A stretch of DNA of 64,000 nt from Tsuneonella amylolytica (GTDB lineage Bacteria; Pseudomonadota; Alphaproteobacteria; Sphingomonadales; Sphingomonadaceae), in contig NZ_CP032570.1 in assembly GCF_003626915.1 (NCBI RefSeq), positions 868,001-932,000 of the forward strand, written 5' to 3'. The notes beneath the pieces are model-generated. The model was not told where the DNA came from, searched no databases, and saw only the letters and a list, made by a program, of their open reading frames with translations. Shown piece after piece: positions 7,726 to 15,976 of the stretch. Numbering within the stretch: the first letter of the stretch is position 1; every line of letters starts with the position of its first letter. The translations under genes and the position numbers were made by a program.

Positions 7726-7857
7726 ATGACCGTTCGCCACGACATCGCCTAAGCCCTCATCGCACTGATGGGGATCGCGCTCGTGTTCGCTAGCCTCCAC
7801 CTGCGGCGCCGGCGCATCCGTCACGGCAAGGCGATGCGCGGATGGCGCGGGCGCTGA
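7726..7857 (+). pseudogene. Possible broken small membrane protein
   Basis: Frame starting at ATG 7726: eight codons (MTVRHDIA), an in-frame TAA at 7750, then the same frame continues with a hydrophobic stretch (ALIALMGIALVFASL) and a very basic tail to TGA at 7855. Without the TAA it would be a 42-residue single-helix protein with a positive C-terminus. A shorter 30-residue version could start at the ATG after the stop. Weak evidence; composition alone could give this. Confidence 0.2.
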
Positions 7858-7994
7858 TCGTCCCCAATCGGCACACGGATCGGCGCGAGCGACAGCCTAA
7901 ACTTGTTTGGGGCGCGCGCGGGCGCCGGGTGCAGTATTCAGCAGATGCGACCCGAAGGATAGCCGATGCGAGTCGGCCTTCCTCTACTTAAGAA

Positions 7995-8031
7995 ACCCCG
8001 CTCGCGGTCCGCCGCGGGCGGGGTCTTTTTT
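7995..8031 (+). terminator. Rho-independent terminator (possibly bidirectional)
   Basis: A 13-bp stem (7995-8007 with 8012-8024, one G-U pair), TCCG loop, then CTTTTTT. On the plus strand it ends rlmE-side transcription. On the minus strand it begins just after the cytochrome c stop and is followed by TTTCTT, so it may serve both. Confidence 0.8.
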
Positions 8032-8032
8032 G

Positions 8033-8734
8033 TCAGCTCTGCGGGGGCGGATTGGCCGAAGCGCCCTGCGCAGTCGGAACCGGCTGGGAGGTGCCGGCAC
8101 CGCCGGCTGCTTCGACCGGATCGACCGGGGCACCCTCGACTGCGCCGGGGCCTGCACCGGGGGCACCCTCGGCCGCGTCGGAACCGGGCGCGGCAGGCGC
8201 TTCGGGCGTCGGGAGGGCCGGGCCGCCGCCCTGCTGCCGGAGATAAAGGATGATGTTCGCCCGGTCCTGTCCGTTCGACAGACCGGCGAAGCTCATCTTG
8301 GTGCCGGGCGCGAACGCCTTGGGGCTCTTCAGCCAGGCGTCCATGTTCTCGTAAGTCCAGCTGCCGCCGTGGCCCGACAGGGCGCTGGAGAACGCGTAAC
8401 CGGCCTTCCCCTTGCCGATCTGCTCGCCCATCGTGCCCCACAGGTTCGGACCCTGCTTCACGCCGCCGCCCTGGTCGAAGCTGTGGCACGTGCCGCAGCG
8501 CGCGGCTGCAGCCTTTTCACCCGCGGCAACGTCGCCCGTCGCGAGCAGTTCGGCCAGGCTCGGCCCGCTTTCGCCTTCGCCCTCTTCCACGACGCCTTCG
8601 ATCGGGTACCCCATTTCTTCGGGGCGATGCGGGCGATCGGCGGAGAAGTAGCCGGAGCTGACGGCGCTGAGGCCGAGGCCGACGACGCCGGCGAACAGGA
8701 CCCATCCGGCGGCGGTATTGAAACGGTCGTCCAT
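8033..8734 (-). CDS. Membrane-anchored c-type cytochrome (class I) with Pro/Ala-rich tail
   Basis: 233 residues. A single N-terminal membrane helix (about 10-28) anchors a periplasmic class I cytochrome domain: the haem site CGTCH at 80-84 and axial Met147 in GTKMSFAG. It resembles cytochrome c552/CycM-type electron carriers between the bc1 complex and terminal oxidases. The last 60 residues are almost only Pro, Ala, Gly, Glu and Ser, probably a disordered extension. I chose the ATG at 8734; a TTG nine codons upstream (8761) is possible. Divergent from pheA, with 145 bp between the starts. Confidence 0.88.
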   Translation of the reverse strand: MDDRFNTAAGWVLFAGVVGLGLSAVSSGYFSADRPHRPEEMGYPIEGVVEEGEGESGPSLAELLATGDVAAGEKAAAARCGTCHSFDQGGGVKQGPNLWGTMGEQIGKGKAGYAFSSALSGHGGSWTYENMDAWLKSPKAFAPGTKMSFAGLSNGQDRANIILYLRQQGGGPALPTPEAPAAPGSDAAEGAPGAGPGAVEGAPVDPVEAAGGAGTSQPVPTAQGASANPPPQS

Positions 8735-8879
8735 GCGTGCGGTATTCCGGTCGTGTGACAATGAAAGTGGCGGCTTTGCGGCGCCGCTCTAGTCACCGCC
8801 ACCGCGGCGCGCAAGGGGTGGCGCACCGCCGCCTTGGCGCTTGCCCGCCGCGCGGGGCACCGCTAGCGCCGCCGCGACG

Positions 8880-9770
8880 ATGGACGCCTTCCCCGCCCCC
8901 GCCCGCGCTATGGTGCGCGCGATGCAGGCCGCCGCCGAAGGCGACCCGGCGCGCGCGGTCGCGTTCGCCGGGGCCCCTGGCGCCAATTCGCACCGTGCGG
9001 CGGCGGAAATGCGCCCTGACGGGCTGCCGCTGCCATGCTACAGCTTCGAGGATGCGATCGACGCCGTGAAGGCAGGCCGCGCTGGATGCGCCGCAATCCC
9101 CGTGGAGAACAGCCAGCACGGACGGGTGGCCGATATCCACTTCCTGCTTCCCGAAAGCGGCCTTGCCATCACCGGCGAGCATTTCCTGCGCATCAACCAC
9201 GCCTTGATGGCAACGGGCGGCGGCCCGTTCACCGCCGCCTACAGTCACCCGCAGGCATTGGGGCAGAGCCGCGCTTTCCTGCGCGCTCGCGGCATCGCTC
9301 CGCTCGCCTATGCCGACACCGCCGGGGCGGCCGCCCACGTGGCGGAGCGCGGCGAGGACAGGATCGCGGCCATCGCTCCTCCGCTCGCCGCCGAGCTCTA
9401 CGGCCTCGAAATCGTGGAGCACGACGTCGAGGACGCGCCCGACAACACCACCCGCTTTCTCGCACTAGCCCGCGACGCTCTCGATCCGGCGACGATCGCG
9501 GGCGAGGCCATCACGACGTTCGTGTTCGAGGTGAAGAACATCCCCGCCGCGCTCTACAAGGCACTGGGCGGGTTCGCGACCAACGGGGTCAACATGACCA
9601 AGCTGGAATCGTACCAGGCGGGCGCGAGCTTTTCGGCGACGATGTTCTATGCCGACATCATCGGCAGCCCCGGCCAGCCGCCGGTCGACCGCGCGCTGGA
9701 GGAACTGGCGTTCCACTGCAAGGAACTGCGCATGCTCGGCACCTATCCGCAGGAGCGGACGCGCGGCTAG
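8880..9770 (+). CDS. pheA: Prephenate dehydratase with ACT domain
   Basis: 296 residues. Converts prephenate to phenylpyruvate in phenylalanine synthesis. The catalytic domain begins with VAFAGAPGANSH and contains the DNTTRFLAL segment with the conserved Thr-Arg-Phe. A C-terminal ACT domain (about 205-290, starting TTFVFEVKN) is the phenylalanine-sensing part, so feedback inhibition is expected. There is no chorismate mutase domain, so this is the monofunctional form. The ATG at 8880 gives normal length; an upstream TTG adds 13 Ala/Gly-rich residues. It heads a run of seven same-strand genes, the rest of which have no amino-acid role. Confidence 0.93.
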   Translation: MDAFPAPARAMVRAMQAAAEGDPARAVAFAGAPGANSHRAAAEMRPDGLPLPCYSFEDAIDAVKAGRAGCAAIPVENSQHGRVADIHFLLPESGLAITGEHFLRINHALMATGGGPFTAAYSHPQALGQSRAFLRARGIAPLAYADTAGAAAHVAERGEDRIAAIAPPLAAELYGLEIVEHDVEDAPDNTTRFLALARDALDPATIAGEAITTFVFEVKNIPAALYKALGGFATNGVNMTKLESYQAGASFSATMFYADIIGSPGQPPVDRALEELAFHCKELRMLGTYPQERTRG

Positions 9771-10451
9771 TTGTACGGCGCCCCGCGCCGTGCCACCACC
9801 TGCATGGTGACGCAGGGGTCGGGCACTATCGGCGATGCCGGCAAGGCGTGGGACGCGGTCCGCGCCGATTCGGCGATCCAGTATGCCCCCGTCCCCGCCC
9901 CGCCCCCGTCGAAGCCGCCGGGCTGGCTGGAAGCGTTCTTCGACTGGCTCGGCCGCATCCTCTCGCCAGTGGGCGAGGCGCTGGGCGTCGGCTGGCCGGT
10001 CCTGAAATGGACCTTGGTCTTGATCGCCGTCGCTGCTGTGGCGTTGCTCGCGTGGCGGGTTCTCGGACCCGTCATCGGTTGGAAGGTCCCCCGCCGTGCG
10101 CACGCCGGGGACGAGGCGGATTGGACCCCTGCTTCCCACGAGGCGCTGGCATTGCTCGCCGACGCCGACAGGCTCGCGGCGGAAGGACGCTTCGACGAGG
10201 CGACGCATCTTCTCCTCCGCCGCAGCGTCGGACAGATCGCCGCCGCCCGTCCCGAATGGGTCGAACCGGCGACGACCGCGCGCGAACTGGCGCGGTTCGA
10301 AGCGCTGCCGGACGGCGCGCGCCGCGCGTTCGCGACCATCGCCGAACGGGTCGAGCGCAGCCTGTTCGCCCTGCGCGCGCTGGGGGCCGAGGACTGGCAG
10401 GCAGCACGGGCGGCTTATGCCGACTTCGCGCTGGCGCGGCTGACACCGTGA
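9771..10451 (+). CDS. DUF4129 domain membrane protein
   Basis: Up to 226 residues. A Pro-rich stretch and an amphipathic segment (GWLEAFFDWLGRIL) precede one membrane helix (about 83-103). After it comes a helical cytoplasmic domain typical of DUF4129 (LLADADRLAAEGRFDEATHLLL, then repeated Ala-rich helices). DUF4129 is usually fused to a transglutaminase-like domain or encoded with MoxR/DUF58 genes; here it stands alone. TTG directly after the pheA stop, or ATG at 9804, could be the start. Function unknown. Confidence 0.72.
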   Translation: MYGAPRRATTCMVTQGSGTIGDAGKAWDAVRADSAIQYAPVPAPPPSKPPGWLEAFFDWLGRILSPVGEALGVGWPVLKWTLVLIAVAAVALLAWRVLGPVIGWKVPRRAHAGDEADWTPASHEALALLADADRLAAEGRFDEATHLLLRRSVGQIAAARPEWVEPATTARELARFEALPDGARRAFATIAERVERSLFALRALGAEDWQAARAAYADFALARLTP

Positions 10452-10458
10452 GGGACGC

Positions 10459-11736
10459 GTGAACCGCGGCGCGTTCGACCGGCGAACGGTGCTCGGCCTC
10501 GTCCTGCTGGGCGCGCTCGCCTTCGTGGCGATGCTGTGGTTCATCGGCCAGGGCGACACCGACGGCGGCCCCGAAAACGGGCAGGCGCACGCCGCCGGCC
10601 ACGGCCTTGCCGGGTATGCCGCGCTCGCCGATCTGCTGGGCCGCCAAGGGCACACGGTGTCGCTGTCGCGCAACGAGGGTCGGCTCGACGACGAGGCGCT
10701 GCTGATCCTCACTCCGACCCTCAACGCCGACCCCGACAAGCTGGCCGAGATCGTCGAGGATCGCCGCTACGTCGGACCGACCCTGCTGATCCTGCCCAAG
10801 TGGTTCGCTTTCCCCCTGCCGGCTGGCACGCGGGGATCGAAGGAAGGCTGGGTGCAACTGCTCGCAGCGTCCAAGCCGGGCTGGGCGGCCAGGCTGGACG
10901 GCGAGATCGCCATGAAGCCTGAGATCGGCCAACTCGCCCCGGGTTCCGCGGACTGGACCGGCCTCGGCCTTTCGGGCGCGCTGCCCCGCCCCGACGAGGC
11001 GATGGGCATCGAGGGCGGCGACTGGGCCACGCTGGTACGCGATTCGCGCGGCCGCGACATAGTCGCCTACGCCGCCGACGACGGATGCTACCCGGTGCTC
11101 GACGGGGCGGCCGGGTTCACGACCCCGGGCGAGGATGCGTGCGAGAGCGACAAGTGGAACGTAACCGTCGCCTTCGAACCCGACCTGTTCAACAACTACG
11201 GGATGGCCGACCGCAACCGGGCGCTACTCGCGGCGAAAGTGGTCGAGCTTGCGCGCGAGGGCCAGGACGTGCCCGTGGTGTTCGACCTCACGCTCGCCGG
11301 GCTCGGCGGCGCGAAGAACCTCCTCACGCTGGCGTTCCAGCCCCCGTTCCTCGCGGCGACGCTGTGCCTTTTGCTGGCGGCGGCGGTGATCGGTTGGCGC
11401 GCGTTCGGACGGTTCGGACCCGCGGTGGCGGAGCGCCGATCGATCGCGTTCGGCAAGACGCGGCTCGCTGCCAACGCTGGCGGTATCGTGCGGCGCAGCG
11501 GGCGGCTGTACCTCCTGAGCGGCCCTTACGCCGCGCTCGTCGGAGGGCGCATCGCCGCCGCGCTCGGACTGCGGCGACCCGACCCCGATGCCATCGACGC
11601 CGCGGTAGCCCGGCTACGGCCCGATGCACCTCCGTTCTCGGCGCTCGTCCGCCGCCTCGAAACCGCGCAAGGGGCCGGCGCGACGCTCCGCGCAGCCCAC
11701 GCGCTCCATGCACTCGAAAGGGATCTTCGCCGATGA
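10459..11736 (+). CDS. DUF4350 domain membrane protein
   Basis: 425 residues from a GTG start. An N-terminal membrane helix (about 10-30) is followed by a periplasmic DUF4350-like domain beginning [20 protein letters not shown], related to the GATase-like folds of ABC-associated proteins. A second membrane helix lies near 300-320, then a basic cytoplasmic tail. It sits 7 bp after the DUF4129 gene and overlaps the MoxR start by 4 bases (ATGA), as in other bacterial MoxR-DUF58-DUF4350 clusters. Molecular function unknown. Confidence 0.75.
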   Translation: MNRGAFDRRTVLGLVLLGALAFVAMLWFIGQGDTDGGPENGQAHAAGHGLAGYAALADLLGRQGHTVSLSRNEGRLDDEALLILTPTLNADPDKLAEIVEDRRYVGPTLLILPKWFAFPLPAGTRGSKEGWVQLLAASKPGWAARLDGEIAMKPEIGQLAPGSADWTGLGLSGALPRPDEAMGIEGGDWATLVRDSRGRDIVAYAADDGCYPVLDGAAGFTTPGEDACESDKWNVTVAFEPDLFNNYGMADRNRALLAAKVVELAREGQDVPVVFDLTLAGLGGAKNLLTLAFQPPFLAATLCLLLAAAVIGWRAFGRFGPAVAERRSIAFGKTRLAANAGGIVRRSGRLYLLSGPYAALVGGRIAAALGLRRPDPDAIDAAVARLRPDAPPFSALVRRLETAQGAGATLRAAHALHALERDLRR

Positions 11737-12695
11737 CAATGCAACTGGACGAGGTTCGCAGCCTCGCGGACTCGATGCGGTCCGAAGTCGCCAAGGCGAT
11801 CGTCGGGCAGGATCAAGCGGTCGAGCATCTCCTTGTCGCGCTGCTGGCCGAAGGGCACGTGCTGCTGGAAGGGCCGCCGGGCACCGCCAAGACTTTCCTC
11901 GCGCAATGCTTCGCAGGCGCGCTCGGCCTCGATTTCGGGCGCATCCAGTTCACCCCGGACCTGCTGCCCGGCGACATCCTTGGCTCCAACCTGTTCAACT
12001 TCCAGACGAGCCAGTTCACCCTCACGCGCGGCCCGGTGTTCCGCGATCTTCTGCTGGCAGACGAGATAAACCGCACCCCGCCCAAGACGCAGGCCGCGCT
12101 GCTGGAAGCGATGCAGGAGCGCAAGGTGACGCTCGACGGCGAGACCCACCCCCTGCCCGACCGGTTCATGGTTGTCGCGACGCAGAACCCGATCGAGAGC
12201 CAGGGGGTCTATCCCCTGCCCGAGGCGCAGCTCGACCGGTTTCTCTTCAAGCTCATCGTCCCCTATCCCTCGGCGGAGGAGGAAGCGGCGATCGTCGCAA
12301 GGTTCGGCCAGCGACAAGGTCCGGTAAGCCCGGCCGAGTTCGGAATCGAGACCGTTGCCGACGCGGGTCGCCTCGCCGCTGCCAGCACGGCGCTGGACCA
12401 GGTTACCGTTGCCGAAGGGATCGTCGATTACGTCGTGCGCCTGGTGCGCGCCACGCGGGAGAGCGCCGACCTGTCGAGTGGGGCGAGCCCTCGCGCCGCG
12501 GTCGCGCTGGCGAACGCCGCCCGGGCCCGCGCGGCGCTGGAGGGACGGGACTACGTCGTGCCCGACGATGTGAAGGCGCTCGCCACCGCGGTCCTGCGGC
12601 ACCGCCTCATCCTCAGCCCCGCAGCCGAAATCGAAGGCCGCGAGATCGAGGCGCTGGTGGGCGACCTCATCGAGCGTACCGAGGCTCCGCGATAA
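11733..12695 (+). CDS. MoxR family AAA+ ATPase
   Basis: 320 residues. The AAA core shows Walker A GPPGTAKT (47-54), Walker [15 protein letters not shown], sensor-like [14 protein letters not shown] and a C-terminal lid. MoxR ATPases act as chaperones that activate or insert metal cofactors in partner proteins, often together with von Willebrand factor A or DUF58 partners. The DUF58 gene begins 7 bp downstream. The target is not evident: no methanol dehydrogenase or CO dehydrogenase genes are nearby. Confidence 0.92.
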   Translation: MTMQLDEVRSLADSMRSEVAKAIVGQDQAVEHLLVALLAEGHVLLEGPPGTAKTFLAQCFAGALGLDFGRIQFTPDLLPGDILGSNLFNFQTSQFTLTRGPVFRDLLLADEINRTPPKTQAALLEAMQERKVTLDGETHPLPDRFMVVATQNPIESQGVYPLPEAQLDRFLFKLIVPYPSAEEEAAIVARFGQRQGPVSPAEFGIETVADAGRLAAASTALDQVTVAEGIVDYVVRLVRATRESADLSSGASPRAAVALANAARARAALEGRDYVVPDDVKALATAVLRHRLILSPAAEIEGREIEALVGDLIERTEAPR

Positions 12696-12702
12696 AAGCG
12701 CG

Positions 12703-14016
12703 ATGATCGTACCCACCGCCCGCACCGCTCTCGTCGCCGCGCTCGCCGCGCCGGTGGCGCTGCTCGTGGCGGCAGCCGCACCGGGCGCATGGGTGGTCGT
12801 GCCGGCGGTCGCCGCGCTCATGCTGGGAATCGTGTTCCTGGACACCGCGCTGGCGGGCCGGCTGGCGGACTGGAAAGTCGTCGCGCCGCCCGACTGCGAA
12901 GTCGGCGAGCGAACGACCGTCGGCATCCTCGCCGACTTCGACAACCGCCGCCGGGGCGGCACGGTGGAAGCTGCGCTGGGGTTCGACGCGCGTCTGGGAC
13001 AAGGCGGGCGCGCGGCAATCGATCTGAGCCCGCACGAAGGTGCCTGGCAGGGGACGGTCGATTTGGCGCCAGAGCGGCGCGGGACCGCGACGCTCGATCG
13101 ATTGTGGCTGCGCTGGACGGGGCCGCTCGGCTTCGGTGCGCGTCAGGTCGAACTGCCGCTCGGCCAGGCGATCCGCATCTGGCCCGACCTGTCGCCGGTA
13201 CGCAGTCCGGCGCTCCAGCACTTCATGCGCGATGCCGCCTTCGGAGTGACCGCGCGGCGCATCCGGGGCGAAGGGACGCAATTCGAATCGCTGGCCGAAT
13301 ACGAGCCGGGGATGGACCGCCGCCGGATCGACTGGAAGACGAGCGGCCGCCACACCCGCCTCCTCGCGCGCGAGAACGAGGCGGAGCGCAACAACCAGAT
13401 CGTCTTCGCGTTCGATTGCGGACAGGCGATGTGCGAGCCGGTGGACGGGCTGCCGCGCATCGACCGGGCGGTCAGCGCCGCACTCACTGCGGCATGGGTC
13501 GCGATCAAGGGCGGCGACCGGGTCGGCCTCTTCGGTTTCGCCCGGCGGCCCGAGGTGATGACCCCGTTCTACAGCGAGACGCGCGCGTTCCACCGCCTGC
13601 ACTCGGCGGCCGCGGCGCTGGATTATCATGCCGAAGAGCCGAACTTCACGCTCGCCCTCGCGACGCTGGGCGCGCGGCTGAAGCGGCGCAGCATGGTCGT
13701 GCTGTTTTCCGACTTCACCGATCCCACCGGCGCGGAACTGATGGTCGAGAGCCTCGGCCGGCTGACCGACCGGCACCTGGTGCTGTTCGTCACCATCGCT
13801 GACAGCGAGCTCGAGGGATTGCAGGCGGCCGAACCCGACACACTCGACGCGGTTGCCACGGCGATTGCCGCCGGCACCCTGTCGCGCCAGCGCGAGATCG
13901 TGCTCCTGCGCCTGCGCCAGCTTGGCATCGACGTGATCGAGGCGCCGTGGGACGCGATCGGGTACCGCCTGATCGACCGTTATCTCGACGCCAAGCGCCG
14001 CGGAGCGATCGGATGA
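12703..14016 (+). CDS. DUF58 domain protein (vWA-like), MoxR partner
   Basis: 437 residues. Two N-terminal membrane helices (about 5-48), a beta-rich segment, then the DUF58 signature YEPGMDRRRIDWKTSGR (about 205-221). A von Willebrand A-like domain follows, with IVFAFDCGQAM at the metal-site strand (Asp present, but the DxSxS pattern is altered to DCGQA). Members are membrane-bound partners of MoxR ATPases. Overlaps the SpoIIM-like gene by 4 bases (ATGA). Confidence 0.85.
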   Translation: MIVPTARTALVAALAAPVALLVAAAAPGAWVVVPAVAALMLGIVFLDTALAGRLADWKVVAPPDCEVGERTTVGILADFDNRRRGGTVEAALGFDARLGQGGRAAIDLSPHEGAWQGTVDLAPERRGTATLDRLWLRWTGPLGFGARQVELPLGQAIRIWPDLSPVRSPALQHFMRDAAFGVTARRIRGEGTQFESLAEYEPGMDRRRIDWKTSGRHTRLLARENEAERNNQIVFAFDCGQAMCEPVDGLPRIDRAVSAALTAAWVAIKGGDRVGLFGFARRPEVMTPFYSETRAFHRLHSAAAALDYHAEEPNFTLALATLGARLKRRSMVVLFSDFTDPTGAELMVESLGRLTDRHLVLFVTIADSELEGLQAAEPDTLDAVATAIAAGTLSRQREIVLLRLRQLGIDVIEAPWDAIGYRLIDRYLDAKRRGAIG

Positions 14017-15050
14017 GCGCCGCGCTCGCCGATCCCGTAGCCGCCATCGAACGCGTCGTCCTGCGCTCCGACCGCTTCCGGCTCGCGCGGGAGGGGGACT
14101 GGCAGCGGCTCGATGTCATCGTGACCGCGATGGAGAAAGGCCGGCTGAATCGTCTGTCCGACGAGGACGTGCTCGCGCTGCCGGCGCTGTATCGCACCGC
14201 CGCGAGCAGCCTCGCCGTCGCGCGCGAGACCTCGCTCGATGCCGCGACACTCGCCTACCTCGACGGCCTCGTCCAGCGCGCGTGGTTCCAGGTCTACGGC
14301 CCGCGGCAGGGTTTCGCGGGCTGGCTGCGCGGGTTTCTCGGCGGGGGCCTGTCGGCCGCCGTCCGGGCGATCTGGCTCGACATCTGCATCGCGCTGGCAG
14401 TGATGGTCGCGGGGGCGGTGACCGGCTGGCTCCTCGTCGCGGGGGACGAGGACTGGTACTGGAGCCTGGTGCCCAGTCAGTTCGCCGACACGCGGGTGCC
14501 GGGGGCGAGCCGCGAAGTACTGCTGAAGGCCCTCGGCACCGCGGACTCCGCCGCCGGGCTGAGCGGGTTTGCCGCCTTCCTGTTCCAGAACAACGCGGGC
14601 GTCGCCATCGTCGCCTTCGCGCTGGGGTTCGCTTTCGGAATCCCTACGCTGCTGCTTCTGCTCAAGGAAATGGCGACACTGGGCGCGATGGTCTGGCTAT
14701 TCTCGACGCGCGGGCTGGCACTCGATTTCGCAGCCTGGCTGTCGGTGCACGGGACGACCGAGCTGTTCGCGATCCTGCTCGCCGGGGCGGCCGGGCTGCA
14801 CGTCGGGCGCGCGATGGCGTTTCCCGGCGACCGCTCGATCCTCGCTGCCACCGCGGCGGCGGGACGGCGGTCGGCCACGGTGATGGCAGGGGTGGTGCTG
14901 ATGCTGGTCGTGGCCGCCTTTCTCGAGGCGTTTCCCCGCCAGCTCGTCGGCGACACGGGCGAGCGGCTGGTCATCGGCGGGGCGATGCTGGCGGGCTGGC
15001 TCGCCTATTTCTTCGCCTTCCGCCGCGCTTCTCCCGAGGCCGCGGCATGA
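14013..15050 (+). CDS. SpoIIM-like (DUF95) integral membrane protein
   Basis: 345 residues. A soluble N-terminal part (about 1-105) is followed by five or so membrane helices (about 120-145, 195-230, 235-265, 285-310, 320-340). The segment FLFQNNAGVAIVAFALGFAFGI is the hallmark of the stage II sporulation protein M family, here in an organism that would not sporulate. In Gram-negative bacteria this family recurs in MoxR operons with RDD proteins; function unknown. Overlaps the next gene by 4 bases. Confidence 0.82.
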   Translation: MSAALADPVAAIERVVLRSDRFRLAREGDWQRLDVIVTAMEKGRLNRLSDEDVLALPALYRTAASSLAVARETSLDAATLAYLDGLVQRAWFQVYGPRQGFAGWLRGFLGGGLSAAVRAIWLDICIALAVMVAGAVTGWLLVAGDEDWYWSLVPSQFADTRVPGASREVLLKALGTADSAAGLSGFAAFLFQNNAGVAIVAFALGFAFGIPTLLLLLKEMATLGAMVWLFSTRGLALDFAAWLSVHGTTELFAILLAGAAGLHVGRAMAFPGDRSILAATAAAGRRSATVMAGVVLMLVVAAFLEAFPRQLVGDTGERLVIGGAMLAGWLAYFFAFRRASPEAAA

Positions 15051-15952
15051 CCGCTACAGTCGCCGCATTCGCCGCCAAGCGCCGCCGCACGGTCCTCACC
15101 GCCGAGGGGTTGGCGATGCCCGTCACCCTCGCCACCCGCGCCTCGCGCTTTGCCGCGCTGCTGCTCGACTTCGCGATCCTGCTCACGGTCACGATCGCGG
15201 TTACCTACGCTCTTTACCGGATCGGCGGCGGTATTCGCGGCGAGGCGGCGAAGGGCGGCGCGGGCGAATTCCTCGGGATCGTGCAGGCCTTGTTCTGGTT
15301 CCTCGCGTGGAACGGCTACTTCATCGCCTTCGAACTGGGTCCGCGCGGGGCGACCCCAGGGAAGCGGGCGCTCGGCATCCGGGTCGCCGCGCGGCCATTG
15401 GGCGAAGGGGGAAAGCGGCTGACGGCGGAGGCGGTGATCGCGCGCAACCTGCTGCGCGACATCGAGCTTTTCATGCCGCTGATCTTCCTCCTCGTCGCTC
15501 CGAGCGGAGAGGCGGGATCGGCCGGCGTCGCAGGTATGGTGTGGTTCCTCGTCTTCGCGCTGTTTCCCTTCTTCAACCGCGACGCCCTGCGCGCAGGCGA
15601 CATCGTGGCAGGCACATGGGTGGTCGAGACGCCGCGCTCGAAACTGCCCGATACCCTCTCGACCGAAGGTGCCGCGACGGGCCCGAGCACCGTCACCGGC
15701 GCCTCCTACCGCTTCGGCGAGGCGGAGCTGGCGATCTACGGCGAGCACGAATTGCAGACCCTCGAACGCGTATTGCGCGAGGACCGGGAGGAGGCGATCG
15801 TCGCGGTGCACGAGGCGATCTGCCGCAAGATCGGCTGGACCCCCGGTGCCGGCGACGAGCGGGCTTTCCTGGAAGCGTACTACGCCCAGCTTCGTGCGCG
15901 GCTGGAGGGCGGAATGCGGTTCGGCAAGCGCAAGAAGGACAAGTACGAATGA
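15047..15952 (+). CDS. RDD family membrane protein
   Basis: 301 residues. The RDD domain is visible: an early Arg/Asp pair in RASRFAALLLDFAILL, helices near 40-60 and 80-95, then GATPGKRALGIRV and DALRAGDIVAGTWVV. A soluble, charged C-terminal region of about 100 residues ends in a lysine-rich tail. RDD proteins are proposed transporters (some Na+/H+ antiport activity is known). Last gene of the MoxR run; the next gene is convergent, 24 bp away. Confidence 0.82.
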   Translation: MTATVAAFAAKRRRTVLTAEGLAMPVTLATRASRFAALLLDFAILLTVTIAVTYALYRIGGGIRGEAAKGGAGEFLGIVQALFWFLAWNGYFIAFELGPRGATPGKRALGIRVAARPLGEGGKRLTAEAVIARNLLRDIELFMPLIFLLVAPSGEAGSAGVAGMVWFLVFALFPFFNRDALRAGDIVAGTWVVETPRSKLPDTLSTEGAATGPSTVTGASYRFGEAELAIYGEHELQTLERVLREDREEAIVAVHEAICRKIGWTPGAGDERAFLEAYYAQLRARLEGGMRFGKRKKDKYE

Positions 15953-15976
15953 CCCGCCCCGCCCGGCCAAACAGAA

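Larger units (their letters stand above)
7643..8032. other. 390-bp spacer between rlmE and the cytochrome c gene
   Basis: No convincing intact gene. It holds a degraded small reading frame (7726-7857, separate entry), a stem-loop at 7954-7981 (GAAG..GCCGA-TGCGAG-TCGGC..CTTC) and a strong terminator at 7995-8031. On the plus strand the two hairpins in series look like the 3' end of a transcript, either a long rlmE 3' UTR or an independent small RNA. Confidence 0.6.

Noticed and set aside
14013-15050. SpoIIM-like gene as evidence of sporulation
   Set aside because: This family is widespread in non-sporulating Gram-negatives within MoxR operons; no other sporulation gene is present.
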